Below, piece by piece: positions 25,871-34,637 of a stretch of 51,044 nucleotides of DNA (positions are counted from its first letter, which is position 1; each line of letters starts with the position of its first letter). The notes under the pieces were generated by a model that saw only the letters and a list, made by a program, of their open reading frames with translations, was not told the DNA's origin and did no database searches. The translations under genes and the position numbers were made by a program. Origin of the DNA: CAZFLY01 sp964519995 (GTDB lineage Bacteria > Planctomycetota > Phycisphaerae > Sedimentisphaerales > Anaerobacaceae); NCBI GenBank assembly GCA_964519995.1, contig CAZFLY010000015.1:1-51044 (forward strand), given 5' to 3'.

Positions 25871-28735
25871 ATGTCGGAAGATAAGAAGAAAGGTTATCGT
25901 GACACGTTGAATTTACCCAAGACGAGCTTTGCGATGAAGGCAAACCTTGTGCAGCGTGAGCCTCAGATGCGCAAGGAATGGATAAAGAAGGATATTTACG
26001 GCCAAATTCGAAAGGCTCGGCAAGGGGCGCCTTTGTACATATTGCACGATGGTCCGCCCTACGCCAACGGCGATATCCATATGGGAACCGTTCTAAACAA
26101 GGTTCTCAAAGATTTCGTCGTCAAGTACAAGACCATGACCGGTTACGATGTCCCTTACGTTCCTGGCTGGGATTGTCACGGATTACCTATAGAATCGAGG
26201 GTAATAGACCAGCTTGGTGAAAAGGCGCACCAGGTAAGTAAGCTCGAAATCCGCAAGCTCTGCAAACAATATGCGCGCAAGTATATCAAAGTACAAAGCA
26301 GGCAGTTCCAGGAATTGGGCGTGTTCGGTGATTTTGAGAATCCCTACCTGACGTTTAAGCCACAGTATGAGGCTGGGATATTGGAGGTCTTTGCGGAGCT
26401 GGTTGATAAAGGATTGGTATACAAGCAACTAAAACCTATTCACTGGTCGATTGGGTGCGAGACAGCGCTTGCGGAGGCTGAGCTGGAGTATAAAGACGTT
26501 TCATCACCAAGTATCTACGTGAATTTCCCGGTTGCAAGGGATAACGTTAGTAAATTGGTTGAACTCGGACTCGTGGAACAAGCAGAGACTGAGACTGCTA
26601 AGGCTTGCTTTATGATATGGACCACAACGCCGTGGACATTAGCAGCGAATCTGGCTGTTGCGGTACATCCATACCTGGACTATACGACGATAAGGTATGA
26701 AAAGAACGGACAGAAATATATCTCGGTCTTGATTGCGGACCGCATCGAGGCGGTTGTCGCTGCCGCGGGCTTGCAGGATGGTCAGTACTTCATCTCTGAC
26801 AAAAAGGTTCATGGTACTGAGCTCGAAGGTTTGCGGTATGTACACCCGTTTGTACAGAAGAATCCGACCGACAAAAATGCGTACATGGTGATTCTGGCCG
26901 AGTATGTAACGACGGAAGATGGCACTGGTGTTGTTCATATTGCGCCGGGGCACGGTCTTGAGGATTATCTGTCGGGGCAGAAATACGACTTGGCGACGTA
27001 TTCACCGGTAATGGATGACGGTCGATACGACGAGACAGTGCCTGACTGGCTTCGCGGCAGAAATGTTCTCGAAGTTGATGACATTGTTAACAAGTATCTG
27101 GATGATAACGGTCTTCTCTTTGCAAAGGGTGAGATAACGCACAGCTATCCGCATTGCTGGAGGAGCAAAGGGCCAGTGATTTTCAGAGCAACTGAACAAT
27201 GGTTCATCAGCGTCGATAAAGAATTGCCTGATGTTGGAAAAAGTCTGCGTGACTTAGCATTGGAAAGTGTCAATCGTGTGAAGTGGATTCCTACATGGGG
27301 GCAGAAGCGAATAGAAGGAATGTTGGAATCGCGGCCGGACTGGTGCATTAGCAGACAAAGGAGCTGGGGGCTGCCGCTGCCTGTTTTCGTCAATCCCGCC
27401 GGGCAAGCTCTGCTTACCAAAGAGTCGGTTCTTGCTGTAGCCAAGTACATCGCTCAGCATGGTTCAGACAGTTGGTTTACAGATTCACCAAGGCAGATTC
27501 TCGGCGATGATTTCCTGCTGCCGGAAGGTTTTAAACTCGATGAGTTGCGAAAAGAGGAAAATATCTTTGATGTCTGGTTCGAGTCGGGATGTAGCTGGTA
27601 CAGCGTGTGCGTCAAAGAGGCAAATTGGCCCGTACCTGTGGACCTTTATCTCGAAGGCTCAGATCAGCATCGAGGATGGTTTCAGCTATCACTTTTACCT
27701 GCGTTGGGAGCGACCGGCAAAGAGCCTTTCAAAAGTGTCCTTACGCACGGTTTTACCGTCGATGAGAAAGGAATGAAGCAGTCCAAATCACTTGGCAACT
27801 ACGTCAACGCTCAGGATGAAGTAGCCAAGTACGGTGCAGATATTCTGCGGTTGTGGGTCGCCAGTGTCAATTATCAGGAAGATATACGCTGTAACGATGA
27901 GTTGGTCGGCAGAACACAAGATGCTTATAGAAAAATCAGGAATACACTGAAGTATTTGCTTGGCAACATCGATGACTTCGATCCAAGTCAGCATTCGGTT
28001 CCTTACGATAAAATGTTCGAGATAGACAAATGGGCGATGCAGCAACTGCAAAAGCTCGTTGTAGGCGTGATTGATGCGTACGAGAATTTTGTTTTCCATA
28101 AAGTTTTTTCGCTGTTATATAACTTCTGCACGGTTGAAATGAGCAGCATATATATGGATGTGCTCAAGGACAGAATGTATTGCGACACAGCAGAGAGCTT
28201 ATCCCGACGCAGTGCGCAGACAGTAATGTATAAGACCCTCGACAGTCTTGTTAGAATGCTAGCACCGATTATTGTGCACACTGCAGAAGAAGCGTGGGCT
28301 GCAATGAAATTCCGATCACAAGAGACCGAAAGTGTTCATTTATCACTCATGCCGAAAGTCGATGATTCCATTGACCTTGAAAAAAACCAGCCAAAATGGC
28401 AAAGGCTCATGGAACTGCGCGATGAAGTCCTGCGAGTTCTGGAGGCATTGCGACGAGAGAAAAAAATCGCAAGCAACCAGGAGGCAAGCGTCACTATCTG
28501 CTGCAACGATGAAGATGCCACGCTTCTAAATGAGTTCGGACTGGAGCAGTTTGCGGCGCTCTGCATTGTCAGTGAGGTGAAACTACAAAAAACGACGGGA
28601 GAAACAAGCGTAGCTGCCCAAAAAAGCGATTACAACAAATGCCAGCGATGCTGGAACTATTGGCCAAGCGTCGGAGCCGACATCGACTATCCCGACCTGT
28701 GCAAGCGCTGTGTTGAAGTCGTTCGCCCCTGTTGA
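25871..28735 (+). CDS. ileS: isoleucyl-tRNA synthetase
   Basis: A 954-residue class Ia synthetase charging tRNA-Ile, with CP1 editing domain. The HIGH motif is HMGT at 70-73 after PPYANGDI. The KMSKS loop is KQSKS at 636-640 (GMKQSKSLGNYVN), a variant with Gln for Met. The editing-domain landmarks TTTPWTLAANLAVAV and GTGVVHIAPGHGLEDY are intact. The C-terminal zinc finger CQRCW...CKRC is present near 915-945. Length and order fit the bacterial type. The ribosome binding site is an aaggat 10 bases before ATG. A GNAT gene precedes it. Confidence 0.96.
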   Translation: MSEDKKKGYRDTLNLPKTSFAMKANLVQREPQMRKEWIKKDIYGQIRKARQGAPLYILHDGPPYANGDIHMGTVLNKVLKDFVVKYKTMTGYDVPYVPGWDCHGLPIESRVIDQLGEKAHQVSKLEIRKLCKQYARKYIKVQSRQFQELGVFGDFENPYLTFKPQYEAGILEVFAELVDKGLVYKQLKPIHWSIGCETALAEAELEYKDVSSPSIYVNFPVARDNVSKLVELGLVEQAETETAKACFMIWTTTPWTLAANLAVAVHPYLDYTTIRYEKNGQKYISVLIADRIEAVVAAAGLQDGQYFISDKKVHGTELEGLRYVHPFVQKNPTDKNAYMVILAEYVTTEDGTGVVHIAPGHGLEDYLSGQKYDLATYSPVMDDGRYDETVPDWLRGRNVLEVDDIVNKYLDDNGLLFAKGEITHSYPHCWRSKGPVIFRATEQWFISVDKELPDVGKSLRDLALESVNRVKWIPTWGQKRIEGMLESRPDWCISRQRSWGLPLPVFVNPAGQALLTKESVLAVAKYIAQHGSDSWFTDSPRQILGDDFLLPEGFKLDELRKEENIFDVWFESGCSWYSVCVKEANWPVPVDLYLEGSDQHRGWFQLSLLPALGATGKEPFKSVLTHGFTVDEKGMKQSKSLGNYVNAQDEVAKYGADILRLWVASVNYQEDIRCNDELVGRTQDAYRKIRNTLKYLLGNIDDFDPSQHSVPYDKMFEIDKWAMQQLQKLVVGVIDAYENFVFHKVFSLLYNFCTVEMSSIYMDVLKDRMYCDTAESLSRRSAQTVMYKTLDSLVRMLAPIIVHTAEEAWAAMKFRSQETESVHLSLMPKVDDSIDLEKNQPKWQRLMELRDEVLRVLEALRREKKIASNQEASVTICCNDEDATLLNEFGLEQFAALCIVSEVKLQKTTGETSVAAQKSDYNKCQRCWNYWPSVGADIDYPDLCKRCVEVVRPC

Positions 28736-29090
28736 ATTCATCACGACATTACTATTATTAATAGATTCGACAAGCTCACTATAAACTTGTAAAAGAGCTT
28801 TTCTACAGAGCGTACCGGACACCTCTGATTCTTATCCAAATTGGCTTTGATTGGGTTTATTTTCCTAAAGTCACCGGCGTGGTTCATCTTTATAATCCTT
28901 TTGCAAATAGTAGTTTACATTAATTCGGTCTTTTTGGAAATTGGCTTTGTTTTGCATAAATAGTTTCAATTTTCCCCTCTAATTTGCCTCATTTTGTAGT
29001 ACTGACTTCACCATTTGGTGGATTTTTGCTCATTTTGTTGATTGGCGAAGATTTGTGATTCTGCGGCCATCAATAATCTCCCCCTAATTT

Positions 29091-29127
29091 ACCCCGTTAG
29101 ATAGGTGCAGCCGACATCTCACGGGGT
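29091..29127. repeat. ACCCCGT/ACGGGGT hairpin
   Basis: Perfect 7-bp arms (29091-29097 and 29121-29127) with a 23-base loop containing GATAGGTGCAGCCGACATCT, itself partly self-complementary. No gene is attached to it. Confidence 0.4.
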
Positions 29128-29308
29128 GAACTCTAGATGGATTTTACTCTTTGGTATCTGCTAACTTTGATATGCTATACTCTTATTTACGAAATACACG
29201 ATACGCGATACGCGTTACGATACATATTATACCCAAAAACGGCTAAAAAACAAGCAAAATCTTTTCTTGCCTGCCCTGAGCGCTAGTCGAAGGGATCCTC
29301 GATGCTCG

Positions 29309-29372
29309 AATTCTTTCTCTTGTCTCCAGCCAAAAAAGTGCCACCTGAGGGTGCAGGCGGACACCTTTAATT
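29309..29372 (+). repeat. island repeat, copy 1
   Basis: A 64-bp copy of the repeat with consensus core AAAAAAGTACCACCTG...GCAGGCGGACACCTTTAATT. It differs from copy 3 at about 7 positions. CCACCTG and CAGGCGG can form a hairpin. Confidence 0.65.
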
Positions 29373-29384
29373 ATCACCATTCAA

Positions 29385-29416
29385 TATACGTAAAGCGCGT
29401 ACGCGCTTTACGTATA
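29385..29416. repeat. perfect 32-bp palindrome
   Basis: All 16 base pairs are symmetrical around the 29400/29401 boundary (left arm TATACGTAAAGCGCGT). It lies 12 bases after repeat copy 1, outside any gene. Confidence 0.85.
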
Positions 29417-29538
29417 AGTACTTTTATTTTTGGTTATTCAGAGCTGGACTAGAGAATAAGCTTTGCAGAATATGGATAAATAAAATAAGTCCTTAATATT
29501 TTTTTCCATTTAGGTCTATGTATAACGGTATCCTTTCA

Positions 29539-29588
29539 TTATTCTTTCTCAAAAAGTACCCCCTATGGGGCAGGTGGTCACCTTTAAT
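29539..29588 (+). repeat. island repeat, copy 2 (diverged)
   Basis: A shorter, diverged copy sharing TTCTTTCTC, AAAAAGTAC, GGGCAGG and CACCTTTAATT with copies 1 and 3 in the same order and orientation. Confidence 0.5.
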
Positions 29589-29690
29589 TCATAATTCACT
29601 GCATCTGTGCCAAGCAGACGAAGCGCAGTCAGTTAATGCGGTTGTTATTAAGTACTACATGAAATCTCGTGTTGTTCTCACATAAATAAT

Positions 29691-29707
29691 ACCTAAGATA
29701 CTTAGGT
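29691..29707. repeat. ACCTAAG-ATA-CTTAGGT palindrome, copy 1
   Basis: A perfect 7-bp inverted repeat with a 3-base centre. The same palindrome recurs 172 bases downstream. Confidence 0.6.
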
Positions 29708-29862
29708 ATTGTGCAAACACCAATCCAACAAAAAGTCAGAAAATTTAACTTGATAATTCCCTGTGGCTTACCATGGGGTGAAGAAAAGAATGTTTCCTTA
29801 TCAAATCCTTTAATATTCTGCGAATTATCGCAGGCTTCTTCATTTTCTATGTTCTTTATAAT

Positions 29863-29879
29863 GCCTAAGATACTTAGGT
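29863..29879. repeat. (A/G)CCTAAG-ATA-CTTAGGT palindrome, copy 2
   Basis: Differs from copy 1 only in its first base (G for A), so the outermost pair is G-T instead of A-T. Confidence 0.6.
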
Positions 29880-29999
29880 ATTCTTTGAAAAACAAGAAGG
29901 AAATCTTAAAAGTATTCGGTCCGCTAGGGGATGCCTCCCGATAGGGATCCCATAGGGATTACGGCATTGGCATTGAGAAACAGTCGAATAGCTTGATCA

Positions 30000-30063
30000 A
30001 ATTCTGTCTCCTGTCTTCAGTCAAAAAAGTACCACCTGAAGTTGCAGGCGGACACCTTTAATT
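30000..30063 (+). repeat. island repeat, copy 3
   Basis: 64-bp copy, the best match to copy 1 (about 57 of 64 positions), in the same orientation and ending about 110 bases before the stop of the HSP90-like gene. Confidence 0.65.
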
Positions 30064-30173
30064 CCCCGATTTGGTGCGTAGGTCTCTCCCGAATCTCCGC
30101 GTAGAGACTGCCTCGAGTGCAGCCTAGGGATCCCATTCAAAATTAACAAGTTCCCTTCATTACCATTAATATT

Positions 30174-32498
30174 TTATTTAGAAAAATCTGTAATCAAGTC
30201 ATGCCTAACATAGAATTCTTTAGTTCCTTCTTTTATATCAAAAAACTCATGAAGTTCTGGAATAATTGGTATAAATATCCTATTCTGTGTAATTATAGTT
30301 GTTGTCGGAATTGCCTTACCTCCCGTTGATTCCTCCGTCAACCTTTCCTTAAGTTCTATATCATAATACAAAGACAGATTATTTGATGCATGGGTAAATA
30401 TGTATACTATCCTATGCATTCCCCAAATTATCTTGGTTGTATGTGGCTCAAAGAAAAAGTCCAATTGTCTTTTGTAAACTCTATCTGACACTCCTAAAAA
30501 CATATTAAAGTCATTTAAGTGTGGATAGGATTTATTAGTTTTTAGAATCTTCTTTGTTGTATTGGTATCAGTTCGGTTTATTGGTGGGATAGCCAAATAA
30601 ATATCAATATTTGTTTGATCATCTTCTTGTTGTTCAACAATGCTTGGGATTTCCTGCTCAACACTACCTACTTGACTTATACGAACAGATTGGGAATGTG
30701 TACGAGTAACGGTAGTAGATTTTTTCAGTAATTCAGGAAAGTCTACTTTACCTGAAACATAATCGCTTAGCAATGTTTCAAGCTCTCCTAAATCCGAGTA
30801 TTCGTACTTATATAATTCTCTGTTTTTCATCAATATTTTGTGCAGGGCTTCTGCTCCCTGTTTCGTGGAAGATGGAACATACTGAGAAAACTTTTGATAT
30901 AAGTGATTTCTAATAAAGTCTTTCACAAATCCACTGTATATTTCATATGCAGTATCATATGTTTTTAACACTTGTTGTACAGCGACTGATTCACGTGACA
31001 AATAAATATCCACCGTTCCATTTTTATATTCCACTATACTTGGTACTTTATGGCTAATTTCAGCTATACAAACTTTTGTATCTGCAATCAAATAATCCTC
31101 GTTTAATACATTTGTTATTCTAAGTACAAGTGAAGCCTCGGGAATACTTAACTCAGATCTATCAAAATGTTTAAGTATACTGGGCTTGTCTGGAACTTCT
31201 TCAATTTCTTTTTGCTTTAATATTTCATGTTGTATTTTCCTTCTGGGATTGTTTTGACTTAAATGTAAAAGGCAGGAATTCTCATTAGCAAAAGCCAATA
31301 TTGTTTGTGTATCTCGACCACCATAATAATATACTTTTCTGTCATACATGCTTTTTGATACCTTTTCCAAGGATACCATTTCGTTAAATGGCTTGGCTTC
31401 AATTTTAATTTTACCTGCCAAATCATACCTTTTTCTGTTTGTTATATAATTCAAAAACAAAGGATTCATGTCGGCCACATCTTGTTTGCTAATAAATTCT
31501 GCAATTGCTTCTTCTATAATATTAACAATATGTGTTACAGCAGAAATACTTTCTCGACTCAACGCTTCTCTACCAGCAGTTGGATGTAAAATTGAAAGAT
31601 TTGCAACACCTTCAAGATTGAAAATACTTGGAACGGGAATAGGAGCCAAACCAAAGGAATTTCTAAGTCCATATATACTCCCATTTCCTTGAACAAGTAT
31701 GATATCTCCGTGAACCTCTTCATTTTGATATTTAATATTCTCAACGCTAGCTATAACCTGCCCAGATTTAGTGACAGTAAGCTTCAGGTTACAAAAAGTG
31801 CCATCTTTATTAATTTCTATAGCTTTAGAAGAAATTGTACTGTCCGGTAGTATTTGAATTATATCTATGTATTTTTTTTGGCTTAACAATTCTCCATTTA
31901 TCCTAATGGGAACTTGAATATATTGAATATAAGGAGTTAAATAACTTTTTGATCCAGCAAAATCTAGAGACTGATTACTATCTAATTCTGCTGTTACAGT
32001 CGTTCCCGGTTCTCTTTGTTCACTTATAACCTTAAAATCGATACAATCTTCTGTTACAGAAAGTAAATCTCTTTCAGCATAGGTCTCAATTGTTTCATTT
32101 CCTTCATAGTGATGTGAAATTACTTTCATAGATTTGCAAACACCAAAATTTGCCATAGCACCAATACCAAATGTTCCAATTACTCCTGCACGCTTAGCTA
32201 CTTCTGTATTCTTTCCACTTGATCCTGCTTTCCAAAAATTATTGCATATAATATCTATATTCATTCCAATGCCATTATCCACAATGGTAATCGCCTCGTC
32301 AGTGAGTGTTATGTCAATTTTAGGTTCAAATGAAGTAGCACCCATTACCTCACTTCGCATTAAGATAGCATCATAAGCATTCTGAATATTTTCTCTCATA
32401 AGTGCATATGGCGAATCATAAATATCATTGGAGAGTATTTCCAATACTCTCTTTACTTCAATTTGAAAAGATAGCTTATGTGTGTTGGCATCATTCAT
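30174..32498 (-). CDS. HSP90-like GHKL ATPase of a two-gene accessory unit
   Basis: A 774-residue protein. The N-terminal GHKL ATPase has the N-box ENIQNAYDA (E36, N37, N40), G1 box DNGIGM (74-79) and G2 box GTFGIGAM (108-115), arranged as in HtpG and related Bergerat-fold ATPases. An HtpG-like middle domain probably follows to about 330. The remaining ~440 residues match nothing I recognise and lack the normal HtpG sequence landmarks, so this is not the housekeeping chaperone. The region is very AT-rich (31021-31080 has 16 G/C of 60, against 31 of 60 at 26041-26100 in ileS). Its ATG overlaps the phosphoesterase stop (ATGA), implying coupled expression and a joint function. Such pairs recall anti-phage systems, but that is inference. 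Confidence 0.85.
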   Translation of the reverse strand: MNDANTHKLSFQIEVKRVLEILSNDIYDSPYALMRENIQNAYDAILMRSEVMGATSFEPKIDITLTDEAITIVDNGIGMNIDIICNNFWKAGSSGKNTEVAKRAGVIGTFGIGAMANFGVCKSMKVISHHYEGNETIETYAERDLLSVTEDCIDFKVISEQREPGTTVTAELDSNQSLDFAGSKSYLTPYIQYIQVPIRINGELLSQKKYIDIIQILPDSTISSKAIEINKDGTFCNLKLTVTKSGQVIASVENIKYQNEEVHGDIILVQGNGSIYGLRNSFGLAPIPVPSIFNLEGVANLSILHPTAGREALSRESISAVTHIVNIIEEAIAEFISKQDVADMNPLFLNYITNRKRYDLAGKIKIEAKPFNEMVSLEKVSKSMYDRKVYYYGGRDTQTILAFANENSCLLHLSQNNPRRKIQHEILKQKEIEEVPDKPSILKHFDRSELSIPEASLVLRITNVLNEDYLIADTKVCIAEISHKVPSIVEYKNGTVDIYLSRESVAVQQVLKTYDTAYEIYSGFVKDFIRNHLYQKFSQYVPSSTKQGAEALHKILMKNRELYKYEYSDLGELETLLSDYVSGKVDFPELLKKSTTVTRTHSQSVRISQVGSVEQEIPSIVEQQEDDQTNIDIYLAIPPINRTDTNTTKKILKTNKSYPHLNDFNMFLGVSDRVYKRQLDFFFEPHTTKIIWGMHRIVYIFTHASNNLSLYYDIELKERLTEESTGGKAIPTTTIITQNRIFIPIIPELHEFFDIKEGTKEFYVRHDLITDFSK

Positions 32499-33973
32499 GA
32501 CAAGTATCTTTCTATTTTAGCAATCAATTCCTTGACTGCAGGATCATTACTTTCTTTTATTGATGGATTCTTCATATATTTATCCATCATCTCTTTGTCC
32601 TTTAATTGCAATAGGCTATTCAATAAATAAACTGTCTCTTCGCTGTTCTTGGGAGGAAAAAAGACTTGGCAGACAGTATCGTCGTCATCGATTTGTAACA
32701 AGCTTTCCATAAGGAATTTTCGAACGAATGGATCGCTCAAATCATTCTTTAGAAGCCTCTTCTTTGCGTCTTCATATTTCTTCTCTTTCATCAACACTTC
32801 TATATCAACTAGGTCGGCGGTCGGTGTTGCCTTACGGGGCTTGGGTACAGTTGTAGTGAAGTTACTAACGTTCGTAGAGTCAATACTTGCTTGACACCAT
32901 ATCGGGTTATCTAAAGAAGACGTAGATGTCTTTTCTCTCGTATGTAGAGTAACATTCAGATGATCGTTACTGTCAGCGTCATCTTCTATCTCAACAATGC
33001 TGTATTGCTGGTTTTGACCAGTAGGAAGTTCTTTAGGTTCGCCACACAATGCTCCTGCGCTAAAAACAACAATTCTTTTTTGTTCAATTATATTGTTATA
33101 TTCTCTTACAACCTCAGTTATATGCTGATGCCCGTGAAATCCTATCTCAATACCTGCATCTATAAAGTTCTTGAGTATGTTGTTGTTCATGTAGTTAGCA
33201 TCATATGGTAATCCCTTGGTGTTGTGATGCCAGGCAGCCAACAACAGCCTTCCTTTTTTCGCCAGTTTTCTTAACTGTAGGTTTGAACTAGCTATACAAT
33301 CGGGATGTATATCCCCTACTAAGTTTAGATGGTCAGTGTTATAACAGCTATTGTACCCAGCTATTGAAATTGCAAACTCCGGGAAGTCAAAAACGTCGTA
33401 TCGTTTGTCCGGACTAAGAGAATAGCTCCTTTTTCCATTATAGAATTCACTATAGAAACGCGTAAATGCTTCAAATCTTTTGTTATAAGTTCTTTGATCT
33501 TTGACTTTGTAAAAAGAAAGATCACGCCATGACCACCTAATATTAGAGCGTTGGTTGATAGCTTGCGTTAAATATTCCGCTTTTACCTGCTTGTTTGAGT
33601 CAAAAATCTGCATACTGTCAATTTGCTCCATACTCTCTTTAGAATACTTCCAATCGACATCATGATTTCCTGGAACCAATACGATTCTATCTTTTTGGCC
33701 ACCGAGAAATTCGTTAGCCAAATTGTTCAAGAATTCGATTGCTTCAGCATATTGTTGTTGAATTTCCTGATCTGAATTATCCTTGCTGGTCGATCCTCTT
33801 ATGATATCTCCACATACAATTATGATATCTGGAGTCTGAATTAGCGGTTCTTCAGTTTTGGTGTACTTTTCCATGTCATTAAGTAAGGAAGTTAATAAGG
33901 AACTATTTGTTATAGTATGGTCTTTGCCTCGGTGTGAATCAGAAATGTGTAATATTGATACCTTTTTTCCCAT
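32495..33973 (-). CDS. calcineurin-like metallophosphoesterase of the same unit
   Basis: A 492-residue protein with the complete metallophosphoesterase motif set: D12-x-H14 (ISDSHRG), G55-D56 (VCGDII), GNHD at 102-105, WHHN near 245 and GHQH near 281. Family members hydrolyse phosphomonoesters, phosphodiesters or nucleic acids with two metals. After a Pro/Thr-rich linker (about 370-385), the C-terminal ~100 residues are helical and repeat-like (KKYEDAKKRLLKNDL; KFLMESLLQIDDDD), perhaps TPR/HEAT-like, for protein contacts. It is the first gene of the unit; no Shine-Dalgarno precedes ATG 33973. Low GC, unlike its flanks. Confidence 0.88.
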   Translation of the reverse strand: MGKKVSILHISDSHRGKDHTITNSSLLTSLLNDMEKYTKTEEPLIQTPDIIIVCGDIIRGSTSKDNSDQEIQQQYAEAIEFLNNLANEFLGGQKDRIVLVPGNHDVDWKYSKESMEQIDSMQIFDSNKQVKAEYLTQAINQRSNIRWSWRDLSFYKVKDQRTYNKRFEAFTRFYSEFYNGKRSYSLSPDKRYDVFDFPEFAISIAGYNSCYNTDHLNLVGDIHPDCIASSNLQLRKLAKKGRLLLAAWHHNTKGLPYDANYMNNNILKNFIDAGIEIGFHGHQHITEVVREYNNIIEQKRIVVFSAGALCGEPKELPTGQNQQYSIVEIEDDADSNDHLNVTLHTREKTSTSSLDNPIWCQASIDSTNVSNFTTTVPKPRKATPTADLVDIEVLMKEKKYEDAKKRLLKNDLSDPFVRKFLMESLLQIDDDDTVCQVFFPPKNSEETVYLLNSLLQLKDKEMMDKYMKNPSIKESNDPAVKELIAKIERYLS

Positions 33974-34134
33974 ATCAAATACTTTGTTTTTTTAGTATAA
34001 TTGCTCTTTGTCCATTAAATAGTATATCCCAATCAAAGAAAGGTTTCCAATTTATAGCTGTTCATGGCCTGTAAAATGTTGATTATTTCGTATTTAGTAC
34101 CTCGTGAAGCGTATATCAAATATCGCATCTCGTA

Positions 34135-34173
34135 TCCTTCGACTGCCCCTTCGACTACGCTCAGGGCTACGGC
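34135..34173 (+). repeat. CCTTCGACTACGCTCAGGG dispersed repeat
   Basis: Two adjacent CCTTCGACT units, the second continuing ACGCTCAGGGC. A further copy is at 34555-34580 and a reverse-oriented one at 29272-29293, so both flanks of the ATPase/phosphoesterase unit carry this repeat. Confidence 0.55.
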
Positions 34174-34371
34174 TTATTCAGGGCAGGCTAAGAAAGTGTA
34201 TCTCGTGTTGATTCCGCTCTGGGGGCTGTTTCTCTTTCAATGCGTATTATCGGCATAAAAGAAGAGCAAAATCAGAAAAATGATATGCGAAAGCGCAATA
34301 CAGGACAGAGGACAGAAAACGGAAGGTACCGGGGCAAAAAGGCATAGATTCATCGTATGTATTTCGTATGG

Positions 34372-34392
34372 ATTCCGCATTAGGTGCGGAAT
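34372..34392. repeat. ATTCCGCA/TGCGGAAT hairpin
   Basis: Perfect 8-bp arms with a 5-base loop, followed by GACA. Resembles the end of the GTCATTTCGA-type hairpin repeats found at 44-50 kb. Confidence 0.5.
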
Positions 34393-34637
34393 GACAGGAA
34401 ACAAGCCATCCCCATCCCTAAGGGATGAGGCTGCCACCCTTCTCTTTTTTATTCGTGTCCTTTCGTGGCAATATTTTCCCGTGTAATCCGTGAAATCTGT
34501 AGAAATCTGGGGACAGCTTACTTATTTCTCCCTTTCATTGAGGTCTTTTCGTATCTCCCTTCGACTGTGCTCAGGACAAGCATGCGTGATGCATATTGCG
34601 TAAAGGCAAATACGCAATACGATATACGCAATACGCA

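Larger units (their letters stand above)
28736..30173. other. repeat-rich non-coding island flank
   Basis: About 1.4 kb without a convincing gene. It contains three copies of a ~50-64 bp repeat, a 32-bp perfect palindrome, two 17-bp palindromes, an ACCCCGT/ACGGGGT hairpin, ATACGCGATACGC-type repeats near 29196-29222, and a CCCTGAGCG...TCGAAGGG repeat at 29272-29293. The short ORFs (for example 29711-29944 and the reverse-strand 29629-29895) overlap the palindromes, lack ribosome binding sites and look random. Confidence 0.6.
33974..34637. other. non-coding island flank with dispersed repeats
   Basis: About 660 bases with no convincing gene. It has two CCTTCGACTxxGCTCAGG-type repeats (34135-34173 and 34555-34580), an ATTCCGCA/TGCGGAAT hairpin (34372-34392), and ATACGCAATACG-type tandem repeats near 34606-34645. 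Several short ORFs lie over these repeats and were not accepted. Confidence 0.55.

Noticed and set aside
29309..30063. CRISPR array
   Set aside because: Only three diverged copies with unequal spacers of 166-412 bases and no cas genes; not a CRISPR.
28736..30173. Protein genes in the island flank (77- and 88-codon ORFs)
   Set aside because: They run across palindromes and repeats on both strands, have no start signals and look like chance ORFs.
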